DNA of 34,034 nucleotides. It comes from Chloroflexota bacterium (lineage in GTDB: Bacteria > Chloroflexota > Anaerolineae > Promineifilales > Promineifilaceae). The stretch's first letter is position 1; each line of letters starts with the position of its first letter. A model generated the notes under the pieces. That model was not told the origin of the DNA. It saw nothing but the letters and a program-made list of their open reading frames with translations, and did not search any database. Below are positions 25,809 to 34,034 of the stretch, piece after piece. The stretch spans positions 1-34,034 of the forward strand of contig JAAEOP010000779.1 of the NCBI GenBank assembly GCA_024223125.1. Direction: 5' to 3'. Made by a program: the position numbers and the translations under genes.

Positions 25809-26132
25809 TTAATATTTATACTCTTCACGCACAGGGCTGAATATTTCAAAGAGCTTTGCGTTTTTGATGCCCACCGCTTTATGTTCGACGTTACTAGGAA
25901 TGAGGTAGCTGTCGCCTGTTTTAAGAATGCGGGTTTCACCGGCAATGGTAAATTCTATTTCACCGCTGATGACAGTGCCGCTTTGCTCGTGGATGTGTCG
26001 GTGGAGGGGGGCGACGGCTCCTGGCGCTATTTCTATATGGCAGACTAACATTTCATCTCCCCAAAAGCTGCGCATACGTACACCGGGCAGTAATTCTTTC
26101 CAGGGACGGCTATTTATTTCGTGGAAACCCAT
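25809..26132 (-). CDS. Small cupin-domain protein in the shikimate operon
   Basis: A 107-residue single-domain cupin. APLHRHIHEQSGTVISGEIEF gives the first cupin motif with two His and a Glu, and GDSYLIPSNVEHKAVG the second with the last His, so a metal site is probably complete. Such proteins include isomerases, dioxygenases and sugar or ligand binders; the substrate is unknown. Its ATG overlaps the end of aroK by 19 bases in another frame, so it is translated with the shikimate genes, but no cupin step is part of that pathway. Confidence 0.85.
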   Translation of the reverse strand: MGFHEINSRPWKELLPGVRMRSFWGDEMLVCHIEIAPGAVAPLHRHIHEQSGTVISGEIEFTIAGETRILKTGDSYLIPSNVEHKAVGIKNAKLFEIFSPVREEYKY

Positions 26133-26617
26133 GAGATTATCTCCTCTGCAACTTGTACGGCCGTTTTGCCATCTGTTTGTATTTGGGTAAAACGGCCGTA
26201 AGCTGCTTCACGTTGAGCCAATAAAGATTGAATACGAGTGGCGGGATTGGGGACATTAAGCAACGGCCGTTTTGATGTCTCCTCTACCCGACGCAAAATT
26301 TCTTTCGGAGCGGCCGTCAGGCAAAAGACACGGCCGTTTTTAGTGAGAGCGGCCGCATTAACAGGGTCTAACATCAAGCGGCCGCCGGTGGAGATGACGA
26401 GATTGGTTCGGCCGGCCAATTCCAGCGCCACGGCCGTTTCCATCTGCCGGAAAGCTGCTACGCCTGATTGGGCAAAAATGTCCGTAATGGGTCGGCCGTC
26501 GCGGGCTTCAATCAAAGCGTCGGTATCAATGAACGTAAATCCCAACTTCTCAGCCAGTAGCTGCCCGACAGTTGTTTTACCCGTACCCATAAACCCGGTA
26601 AGGACAATATTTTTCAT
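26114..26617 (-). CDS. aroK: Shikimate kinase
   Basis: A 167-residue P-loop kinase: GFMGTGKTT (Walker A, residues 8-16), FIDTDALIEARDGRPI (shikimate-contacting Asp), FRQMETAVALEL, RPLL and the lid/adenine region RIQSLLAQREAAYGRF. It phosphorylates shikimate to shikimate-3-phosphate with ATP. The usual GGG motif of the substrate site reads GGR (STGGRLML), a difference worth noting but not enough to doubt function. It is the first gene of the aroK-cupin-aroB-aroQ operon; the ribosome-binding site is weak (no clear AGGAG before the ATG). Confidence 0.95.
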   Translation of the reverse strand: MKNIVLTGFMGTGKTTVGQLLAEKLGFTFIDTDALIEARDGRPITDIFAQSGVAAFRQMETAVALELAGRTNLVISTGGRLMLDPVNAAALTKNGRVFCLTAAPKEILRRVEETSKRPLLNVPNPATRIQSLLAQREAAYGRFTQIQTDGKTAVQVAEEIISWVSTK

Positions 26618-26684
26618 GAGATTTAGCTGGTAGTTAGTTATATATCTTACCTTATTTAGATTTGCCCTCAGTCACTTCAATAGA

Positions 26685-27117
26685 TTACTTTCTGAACCAC
26701 CCACTTTGTTTACTGGTTTTCTTTCTGTGACAGTTGGCGCACCTTACTACACACTTACTAATTTCTTGCTTGGATATGCACTATGGAATAACCACGACTT
26801 GCCATACTTGAAATGTTTGTGACCTTATTGCCCCTCACATGGTCAAATTCTAAAACTACTGGATTTCTCTCTCCACAATCAACGCATGGATGTTTTTCTA
26901 AAAAATCCCAGATAAACGCTCTTGCTTCGGCCCTACGTTCTCTTTTCTGTTGAGCAGATTTAATACGATGTGCCTCACCCTTACTTCAATACCAGTTTTG
27001 ATCCTGTTTTGCCTTGCAAACTTTGCACGCTCCCTGCCTGATACCCAATGCTTTCCAGCGCCAACTGAACTCTATTTCATCTTTAAGTTTCCCACAATGA
27101 TTACATTGTTTCTTCAT
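26685..27117 (-). pseudogene. HNH-endonuclease-like zinc protein, broken by a stop and a frameshift
   Basis: From the ATG at 27117 (GAGGG eight bases upstream) the frame reads CNHCGK and CKVCKAKQ, a zinc-ribbon-like pair, then meets TGA at 26986-26988. The same frame continues RAFIWDFLEKHPCVDCGE, VVLEFDH and a GYS segment. Near 26765 one extra base shifts the frame; correcting it gives IQAEISKCVVRCANCHRKK and a stop at 26685. The CxxC...EFDH...CANCHRK arrangement is that of small HNH-type proteins from phages and environmental bacteria. Two separate lesions argue for a true pseudogene. Whether the intact ancestor was a nuclease is inference. Confidence 0.8.
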
Positions 27118-27182
27118 GATCAAACCCTCTAAACAACAAATAAGCAACAGGTTTTAAAAACAAAATTGCTCAATAAAACATC

Positions 27183-27230
27183 AAGGTCATAGACGTGCCA
27201 TATATTCCGGTACGAATCGTCTATGACCTT
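27183..27230 (-). terminator. Hairpin downstream of tRNA-Lys
   Basis: AAGGTCATAGACG (27183-27195) pairs perfectly with CGTCTATGACCTT (27218-27230), with extra pairing inside. On the minus strand it follows the tRNA by 11 bases and is followed by a T-rich stretch (TTGATGTTTT), so it probably ends the tRNA transcript. Confidence 0.6.
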
Positions 27231-27241
27231 ATATCTGGGTA

Positions 27242-27314
27242 TGACCCTGGAAGGACTTGAACCTTCAACCTGCTGATTAAGAGTCAGATGCTCTGCCAAT
27301 TGAGCTACAGGGCC
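27242..27314 (-). tRNA. tRNA-Lys (anticodon CUU)
   Basis: A 73-base cloverleaf: acceptor GGCCCTG pairs with CAGGGTC (one G-U), the D arm includes AGCTCAATTGGCAGAGC, the anticodon stem CTGA/TCAG bounds loop CTCTTAA with anticodon CTT, and the T arm has GGTTCAAGTCC. The discriminator base is A; CCA is not encoded. Confidence 0.96.
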
Positions 27315-27334
27315 TTGGAGGTTCAGCGGAGGGA

Positions 27335-27363
27335 ATTATACAGACCTGCGAGGTTTCCGGCAA
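27335..27363 (-). promoter_or_regulatory. Promoter of tRNA-Lys
   Basis: On the minus strand TTGCCG (27358-27363) and TATAAT (27335-27340) are 17 bases apart, and the -10 box ends 20 bases before the tRNA. Spacing and the perfect -10 make this a good sigma-70-type promoter. Confidence 0.65.
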
Positions 27364-27400
27364 AGATATATCCAGGTATCTTTTGGATTTCGTATGAAAC

Positions 27401-27433
27401 GTAAAACGTGATCCCCCTCTGGTCACGTTTTAC
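27401..27433. repeat. Inverted repeat GTAAAACGTGA / TCACGTTTTAC
   Basis: Perfect 11-base arms at 27401-27411 and 27423-27433 with an 11-base loop, between the tRNA promoter and the acyltransferase gene. It could be a spacer palindrome or an operator; no T-tract makes it a terminator. Confidence 0.6.
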
Positions 27434-27531
27434 ATTACGTCAAGTTACGCTTAATGGGGTTTGTAAGAGATCAGCCGAATAATGACCCTAATCCAAATGG
27501 AATTCAACAATGAACTGGGACTTGAGAATTT

Positions 27532-28266
27532 GTGACATCGGCAACAGACGGAATTAAATTATACCTAAGCCGGCAGGCAAGCAGCACAAGCCGTTATGTT
27601 TTGGAACAAACGCTTTATCTTCTGATAGGTTGGATTCCAACGGTTATTGGTATTGGTCTTCGTGGGATTTTATACCGACTTATCTTAAAAATGGAGGGGC
27701 AGGCAGCAATTGAAAAGGGAGTCCGCCTCCGCTTTGCCGATAACATCAAATTAGGGCACGGCGTTTATTTAGATGAGAAAAGTTATCTTCATGCTTGCCC
27801 CAGCGGTATAGAAATTGGGGACGAAACAATTATCATGCACGGAGCCATTTTGCACGTTTATAATTTTCGTGACTTGCCAAAGTCAGGTGTTACAATCGGC
27901 AAGAAAAGTCTGATTGGTGAATATTCAGTTATTCGCGGACAAGGAGGGGTGACAATTGGCGACCGGGTGTATACCTCTCCATTTACCCAGATTATTGCTG
28001 TAAACCATGTATTTGCTGACCCAGAACGGCCGTTTACAGATCAAGGCATTACGGCCGAAGGAATTGTCATTGAAGATGATGTCTGGCTTGGAGCCGGCGC
28101 AGTTATTACCGACGGCGTTTGCGTAGGACGGGGGGCCGTTGTGGCTGCTGGAGCAGTTGTCACGAAAGATGTTCCCCCACACAGCGTCGTGGCCGGCATT
28201 CCGGCCCGCAAGATTAAAGAAATTGATGGCACGGCCGTTCACTCCGATCGCACCGTTTACCTTTAG
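27532..28266 (+). CDS. Hexapeptide-repeat (left-handed beta-helix) acyltransferase
   Basis: A 244-residue protein. Residues about 22-50 are hydrophobic ([20 protein letters not shown]), probably a membrane-associated segment. From about 60 the sequence has the [LIV]-G-x4 hexapeptide rhythm ([47 protein letters not shown]), ending [12 protein letters not shown] as in O-acetyltransferases of the WbbJ/LacA group. AVNHVF supplies the usual catalytic histidine. The start is GTG at 27532, since an in-frame stop lies just upstream. It would acetylate a sugar or lipid-linked glycan; it is followed 29 bases later by the GT2 gene. Confidence 0.88.
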   Translation: MTSATDGIKLYLSRQASSTSRYVLEQTLYLLIGWIPTVIGIGLRGILYRLILKMEGQAAIEKGVRLRFADNIKLGHGVYLDEKSYLHACPSGIEIGDETIIMHGAILHVYNFRDLPKSGVTIGKKSLIGEYSVIRGQGGVTIGDRVYTSPFTQIIAVNHVFADPERPFTDQGITAEGIVIEDDVWLGAGAVITDGVCVGRGAVVAAGAVVTKDVPPHSVVAGIPARKIKEIDGTAVHSDRTVYL

Positions 28267-28295
28267 ATAAGGAAATATTCTCTCAGGTATTTAAT

Positions 28296-29497
28296 ATGAC
28301 AACATTATCTGTAGTAATTCCCGCCTACAATGAAGAAGACGGCATCGCCGAAATTGCCCACCGCGTTCTATCTATTCGTGACGCTCTCAAACAGGTGGGC
28401 GTAGATGGTTTAGAACTTTTAGTTGTGGATGATGGTTCCTCCGACAAAACAGTAGAAATTGCCGGTGACATTACCGGCGTTACATTGGTGCGGCACCCTC
28501 AGAATAAAGGGTATGGCGGCGCTCTAAAAACCGGTTTCAGCCAGGCGTCCGGTGAATTGATTGGTTTTTTAGATGCTGATGGTACGTACCCGCCAGAATA
28601 TTTTCCACAGCTTTGTCAGGCAGCTATTGATGGGGCTGATTTAGTTGTCGGGTCGCGCCGTTCCGGCGCCGAAAGCCATATGCCGGCCACGCGAAAATTA
28701 GGCAACTTCATTTGGTCAAACCTGCTCACGATTTTGGGGAATCATAAAGTGAATGATCCGGCCAGCGGCATGCGCGTATTTAAGCGAGAGATTTTGGACA
28801 AGGTTTATCCGCTGCCAGATGGTCTGAATTTGACGCCGGTCATGAGTACCCGCGCCGTGCATGAAAATATTGAACTGGAAGAGATTCCAATACCATACAG
28901 TGAACGTCTCGGCGACTCTAAATTGAGCGTGGTGAATGACGGTACTTTATTTTTACAATCCATCGTCTGGACAGCGTTGACGTACAATCCGGTGCGCCTA
29001 TTAGGGTTAATCGGGTTAGCCAGTATTGGTATCGCTGTGTTGGTGATGCTTGGTTTGATTATCGCCCGGCTCAGTAATGTCACGACGTTGAATGTATTTG
29101 GCGTAGCCGCCATTTTCACTGCTCTGGTGGCTTCAGTCGGTGGTATCAGCATTTTTGCACTAGGGGTTACATTTAATTATATGGTTTCTATTTTTCACGG
29201 CCGTCAAATTCGGCAAGGTCTATTTAAGAAACCCTTGTTTAAGAAACCCATCGAACATCATTTTGGTTGGCTGGGTCTGGTTGGCCTGGTGGCTGGTCTT
29301 TTGCTCGGAGCCGTGAGTATAGGGTTGACCATTGGCGGTAACTGGCCCATTGAAAGGCTGTGGTTTTATATGCTAATGAGCGCCATGTCTATTCTGGTGG
29401 GAATGCAGTTATTGGTTTACTGGATATTACTGCGAGTTTTGGAAGAATTAAGTCAGCGCGAAGTGGCAATTGCCCAAGACTTAAAGGGGTATGGATC

Positions 29498-29501
<4 letters not shown>
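28296..29501 (+). CDS. Glycosyltransferase family 2, polyprenyl-phosphate sugar synthase-like, with C-terminal membrane helices
   Basis: A 401-residue protein. The N-terminal GT2 domain (about 1-220) has SVVIPAYNEEDGIAEI, LLVVDDGSSDKT and GFLDADGTYPPEY with the metal-binding DxD, and a DPM1-like VVGSRRSG segment. About four hydrophobic helices follow (about 230-390), as in GtrB/ArnC-like and DPM-like bacterial enzymes that load a sugar onto undecaprenyl or dolichyl phosphate. The stop overlaps the start of the radical SAM gene as ATGA, so the two are translationally coupled. Sugar and lipid carrier are unknown. Confidence 0.9.
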
Positions 29502-31237
<1,736 letters not shown>

Positions 31238-31239
31238 TG

Positions 31240-31380
31240 TAAAGCTGCCAGATCATCTATTGCCGTGTTTTGTTGAATGGCAACGGCCGCTGCTGCCAAC
31301 CTCACAGCCTGCCGTCCCGCCGCCCCACCAGCCAGGTGACATCTACTCCCAGCCGATTAAACAGATAAGCAAACTCACTC
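31240..31380 (-). pseudogene. Possible decayed fragment of a pyridine-nucleotide-disulfide oxidoreductase
   Basis: In one minus-strand frame the sequence reads EFAYLFNRLGVDVTWL (about 31325-31377), like the NAD-binding part of such flavoproteins. A different frame then gives AVRLAAAAVAIQQNTAIDDL, like their C-terminal dimerisation domain. Frame breaks and missing middle make it a remnant if real. The match is by eye and could be chance. Confidence 0.35.
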
Positions 31381-31451
31381 CTTGTTTTGTGCGGTGATTT
31401 GCGTGGGGGTAGTGAACACGGCCGTCTCCCCATCACCCTACCCCCCACTGT

Positions 31452-32693
31452 CTACACGGTTTTCAAATATTCACGAATAAGCAGCGCGGCCGTAGCTCCT
31501 TCTCCGGCCGCGCTGGCAACTTGTTTGGTGCTGGTAGCGCGGACATCTCCGGCGGCAAAAATGCCGGGAACACTGGTTTCTAGGATGTGGGGTTCACGGC
31601 CGTTAAATCTCGCCAACGGCCCTCCATCATGCACCAGATCGTGCCCGGTCACAATAAACCCCCACTCATTAAGCGTCACACCACTCTCTGCCAGAAAAGC
31701 GGTATTCGGTTTCAGCCCAATGAAGATAAAGGCGCCGTCTACAGCCAGCGTGTCCGTTTCGCCCGTCTGGTTATTGATCAGGTTGATTTGATTGAGCTTG
31801 GCTTTGGCTCCCTCAAATTCTCGTACTTCCGTATGCCAACGCACCTCAACCTTAGGATCGTTGAGTACATTTTCCTGAATAATCTGGCTGGCCTTAAATT
31901 TGCCGGAACGTACCAGGACAGTTACTTTGTCGGCAAATTTGGTTAGCAGCAGGCTTTCTTCGGCCGCGCTGTTGCCGCCGCCCACTACTACCACATGTTT
32001 GCCTTTGTAAAATGGCCCATCACAGGTGGCGCAAAAGTGGATACCGGCCCCAATGTATTTGGATTCGCCGTTTACGTTGAGTCGTTTATATTTGCTGCCA
32101 GTCACAATGAGCAGGGCGCTGCCGCTGTATTCGCTGCCATCGGCCGTAAATACATAATGGTAATTATCGTGGCTGTGAATGTTAACCACATCTTGTGCCT
32201 GTAAAAGCTCTACGCCGAACTTCTCCGCTTGCTGCCGCAGCCGGTTAGAAAAATCCAGCCCAGAGATACTGTCGGGGAAACCGGGCATGTTGTCCAACTT
32301 TTCTGTTGCGGCCACCTGACCGCCAAAAGCAGCTCGTTCGATGACCAGGGTGTCTATTCCTTCGCGGGCAGTGTAGAGGGCGGCCGTTAACCCGGCCGGC
32401 CCGCCGCCAATAATGACCAGATCATAATGATGGCGGCTGGCAGTGGTTTTTAGCCCCAATTTGGCGGCCAATTCCGCATTGCTCGGTTCCACCAATGTAG
32501 AGCCATCCTCAAAAAGAATGGTGGGAATGATACGTTTGCCCTCGTTGGCCTGGATAACAAACGTTTCGGCCTCTTTATCTTGCTCAATATCTACCCAGTT
32601 ATAAGGAATTTGATGCTCGCCTAAAAATTGCTTGTTGCGACGGCAATCCGGGCACCAATGAGCGCCATAAAGGGTGATGGTTGGTTCGGTCAT
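31452..32693 (-). CDS. Glutaredoxin-thioredoxin reductase fusion
   Basis: A 413-residue protein. Residues 1-80 are a glutaredoxin/NrdH-like domain with WCPDC (active Cys14 and Cys17) and the cis-Pro segment RIIPTILFEDG. From about 90 it is a low-molecular-weight thioredoxin reductase: GGGPAG (96-101, FAD), CATC (221-224, redox), GGGNSA (238-243, NADPH) and GIFAAGDVRA near the end. NADPH electrons would flow through FAD and CATC to the attached glutaredoxin domain or to free thioredoxin. The ATG has AGGAG seven bases upstream. The usual reductase is about 310-320 residues, so the extra domain is clear. Confidence 0.93.
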   Translation of the reverse strand: MTEPTITLYGAHWCPDCRRNKQFLGEHQIPYNWVDIEQDKEAETFVIQANEGKRIIPTILFEDGSTLVEPSNAELAAKLGLKTTASRHHYDLVIIGGGPAGLTAALYTAREGIDTLVIERAAFGGQVAATEKLDNMPGFPDSISGLDFSNRLRQQAEKFGVELLQAQDVVNIHSHDNYHYVFTADGSEYSGSALLIVTGSKYKRLNVNGESKYIGAGIHFCATCDGPFYKGKHVVVVGGGNSAAEESLLLTKFADKVTVLVRSGKFKASQIIQENVLNDPKVEVRWHTEVREFEGAKAKLNQINLINNQTGETDTLAVDGAFIFIGLKPNTAFLAESGVTLNEWGFIVTGHDLVHDGGPLARFNGREPHILETSVPGIFAAGDVRATSTKQVASAAGEGATAALLIREYLKTV

Positions 32694-32891
32694 CTGTCTC
32701 TCCTGTTTTGCCGGTATAATTAAGATTGGCTGCTGCTTTTTTAGACGAAGCTTGGCGGGAAAGTCGTACTGTTAAGTTGGTTACAACTGACAGCCTGATG
32801 GAACGTGTCAAGAGTACTTCGACTAGTTTCAGGGGGGGATTGCAACGGCCGTCTCTCTCTACCCCTTTTGTCTGAGCAGTACCAGTCCCAC
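32694..32891. other. Intergenic region with a CTTCGA-type spacer repeat
   Basis: Contains ACTTCGACTAGTTTCAG at about 32817-32833, related to ACTTCGATAAACTCAG near 33570. A TTGACA on the minus strand (about 32805-32810) has no convincing -10 box. No gene is seen. Confidence 0.4.
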
Positions 32892-33524
32892 CTAATCTTC
32901 TAAAAGGATGGCCCGACAGGGAGCGCCATCGCTGCCGGGGATGAGGAGGGGCAGGCAGATGAATTGGTATGTGCCGGGGGAAATGTGATGGAGATTTAAT
33001 CCTTCTACGGGAATGACGCCCGCGCCTAATAAAATTTGATGACATTCGACAAGAGCCGTAAACGGAGCAACGGAAAGGTAATCAACGCCCACCAGTTTGA
33101 TACCATGATCTACCAACCATTGAGCGCCAACGGTCGTAACAGCCACATACTCTTCATAAAAATCGGTTTCACCGGCCGCCCAGCGAGCGGAATTGCTGGT
33201 TTTGATGAGGAGCCGTTTTGTGCCTGGAGGGATGGACAAGGAGTCTAACACCTCTGCGGTAATTTGGGTTGCATTTAATGTTTCGACGACGACGGCCGTG
33301 CCCACCAATACCTGCAAATCCAACGTTTCCACACCTCGGCCGTCGGGGATGAAATGGGCCGGTGCGTCCAGATGGGTTCCGGTATGGGCGCTCATAGCGA
33401 CAGCGCTGAGGGTGCAAATGTCCCCTTTGTCCATATCTAATTCACGCTTGATGGTTACCGGCGGATCGCCTGGCCAGACAATTAGATTGGGGGAAATGGG
33501 GAGGGTGAGGTCGTGTATTTTCAT
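32892..33524 (-). CDS. Cyclase family protein (kynurenine formamidase-like metal hydrolase)
   Basis: A 210-residue protein with DLTLPISPNLIVWPGDPP at the start and SAHTGTHLDAPAHF (the HxGTHxDxxxH metal-binding motif, residues about 45-58) followed by IPDGRGVETLDL. Later GVDYLSVAPF and CHQILLGAGVIPVEGLNL complete the family pattern, where VxGAN/L-like histidine and glutamate positions act in hydrolysis. Members include arylformamidase KynB and isatin hydrolase. No other tryptophan-degradation gene is nearby, so the substrate is open. The ATG at 33524 has only a weak upstream site. Confidence 0.9.
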   Translation of the reverse strand: MKIHDLTLPISPNLIVWPGDPPVTIKRELDMDKGDICTLSAVAMSAHTGTHLDAPAHFIPDGRGVETLDLQVLVGTAVVVETLNATQITAEVLDSLSIPPGTKRLLIKTSNSARWAAGETDFYEEYVAVTTVGAQWLVDHGIKLVGVDYLSVAPFTALVECHQILLGAGVIPVEGLNLHHISPGTYQFICLPLLIPGSDGAPCRAILLED

Positions 33525-33904
33525 GGGGATTGGATAATATCATTATTTTTTGCTATGCCAACGACGGATACTTCGATAAACTCAGCACAAGTTGAAGGAA
33601 GGAGCGGATAAGAGCCCACCATTTCTACACGGCCGCTGCCCAACCCATCTGTCAACAAAACACGCTGCTCTGTGCCATCGTCTACAAATATCAAATCCAG
33701 GCCAAAGAGGTTTGTTGTTTGGGTTGTGCCGTCGTCGCTCATTAACACCTGGGAGAGGCCCATGTTGTCGTTGTGGTAGGTGGTGGTAACGGCCGCATCA
33801 TAAGTAAACAGCGCCTGACCGGTTTCGTTGAAGGTCACGGCCGCGCCAAAGTAATCATTTGCCTGGCCATCGGCGGCCGTTTTTAGATCAAAGGCCCAAA
33901 ATCT
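33521..33904 (-). pseudogene. RHS/YD-repeat protein remnant
   Basis: An open stretch without a credible start reads TYHNDNMGLSQVLMSDDGTT, LFGLDLIFVDDGTEQRVLL and TDGLGSGRVE, the end of the repeat region and the DGLGSxR hallmark that precedes the core in RHS/YD proteins. Upstream of a stop at 33905 the similarity is lost, and the last 30 or so codons are translated from a CTTCGATAAACTCAGCACA-type spacer repeat. RHS proteins normally run to well over a thousand residues, so this is a small relic. It slightly overlaps the cyclase start and the HicA-like stop. Confidence 0.65.
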
Positions 33905-34034
33905 TTACGGCTAATGCCCAATTCACGTATGATGGCTCTCACCGTCCCCGGCGCTAAGTCTTTTGAACCCCAATCTGGTATAGACGCTACTTGATTGGTT
34001 GCCGGATTGTGCCATATACGATGACTTCCCTTAC
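33883..34034 (-). CDS. HicA-like toxin, 5'-truncated by the window edge
   Basis: The last 49 residues read KGSHRIWHNPATN, IPDWGSKDLAPGTVRAIIREL and GISRKDFGPLI, matching the C-terminal two thirds of the HicA/YcfA double-stranded-RNA-binding-like mRNA interferase fold. The His in KGSH is the catalytic residue of the family. The N-terminus lies beyond 34034. HicA toxins are normally paired with a HicB antitoxin; a downstream HicB is not present here (the 3' side carries the RHS remnant), so it must lie upstream, outside the window, or be lost. Confidence 0.75.
   Translation of the reverse strand, partial: KGSHRIWHNPATNQVASIPDWGSKDLAPGTVRAIIRELGISRKDFGPLI

Noticed and set aside
26986..26988. 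Recoding of the TGA in the HNH-type gene as an amino acid
   Set aside because: A second lesion (one-base insertion) in the same gene and ordinary use of TGA as stop elsewhere, for example glpA and the GT2 gene, point to decay.
26950..27132. A 60-codon plus-strand frame
   Set aside because: It is antisense to the HNH-type pseudogene, whose zinc motifs on the other strand are convincing.

Overview
The window looks like chromosome of an uncultured or little-studied bacterium, most likely a Chloroflexota member of the Anaerolineae/Ardenticatenia type. This is an inference from the mixture of genes, the many GTG and TTG starts, the abundant short palindromic spacer repeats, and a strongly over-represented palindrome, CGGCCG (extended form ACGGCCGT). 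No rRNA or clear taxonomic marker is present, so the assignment is tentative.

Left part, about 1-17215, all on the minus strand: an exopolysaccharide/O-antigen type locus, read right to left. It begins with a 207-residue protein of unknown function that contains an internal duplication. Next come two Wzz-like chain-length proteins, a DegT-type sugar aminotransferase, a FemAB/GNAT-type acyltransferase, a sulfotransferase, a methyltransferase, a Wzx-type flippase, a GT4 glycosyltransferase, a membrane-anchored protein with a C-terminal beta-rich part, a Wzy-like polymerase, a second sulfotransferase, another GT4 enzyme, a WecG/TagA/CpsF glycosyltransferase and a GDP-mannose 3,5-epimerase-like enzyme. 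The locus ends in decayed remnants, including the N-terminus of a GT1/DUF1972-type glycosyltransferase. Together these could build, flip, polymerise and length-control a sulfated, amino-sugar-containing polysaccharide. The glycosyltransferase-rich part is AT-richer and nearly free of CGGCCG, which suggests acquisition by transfer.

Middle, 17216-24192: a plus-strand glycerol catabolism operon, glpK-glpA-glpB-glpC (glycerol kinase and the three-subunit anaerobic glycerol-3-phosphate dehydrogenase). It is preceded and interrupted by palindromic repeats and ends in strong bidirectional terminators. 24193-26617, minus strand: a shikimate-pathway operon aroK-cupin-aroB-aroQ. aroB carries an in-frame copy of a palindromic spacer repeat. 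26618-27531: an HNH-type zinc protein pseudogene and a tRNA-Lys(CUU) with its own promoter and terminator.

Right part: a plus-strand operon of a hexapeptide acyltransferase, a polyprenyl-phosphate-type GT2 glycosyltransferase and a B12-binding radical SAM protein (27532-31237). Then, on the minus strand, come a degraded flavoprotein remnant, a glutaredoxin-thioredoxin reductase fusion, a cyclase-family hydrolase, an RHS/YD-repeat remnant, and a HicA-like toxin running off the right edge.

The features most worth a second look are the HIP1-like palindrome whose density separates the polysaccharide island from the rest, the repeat element inside aroB, the duplicated protein at the head of the polysaccharide operon, and the acyltransferase/GT2/radical SAM operon.
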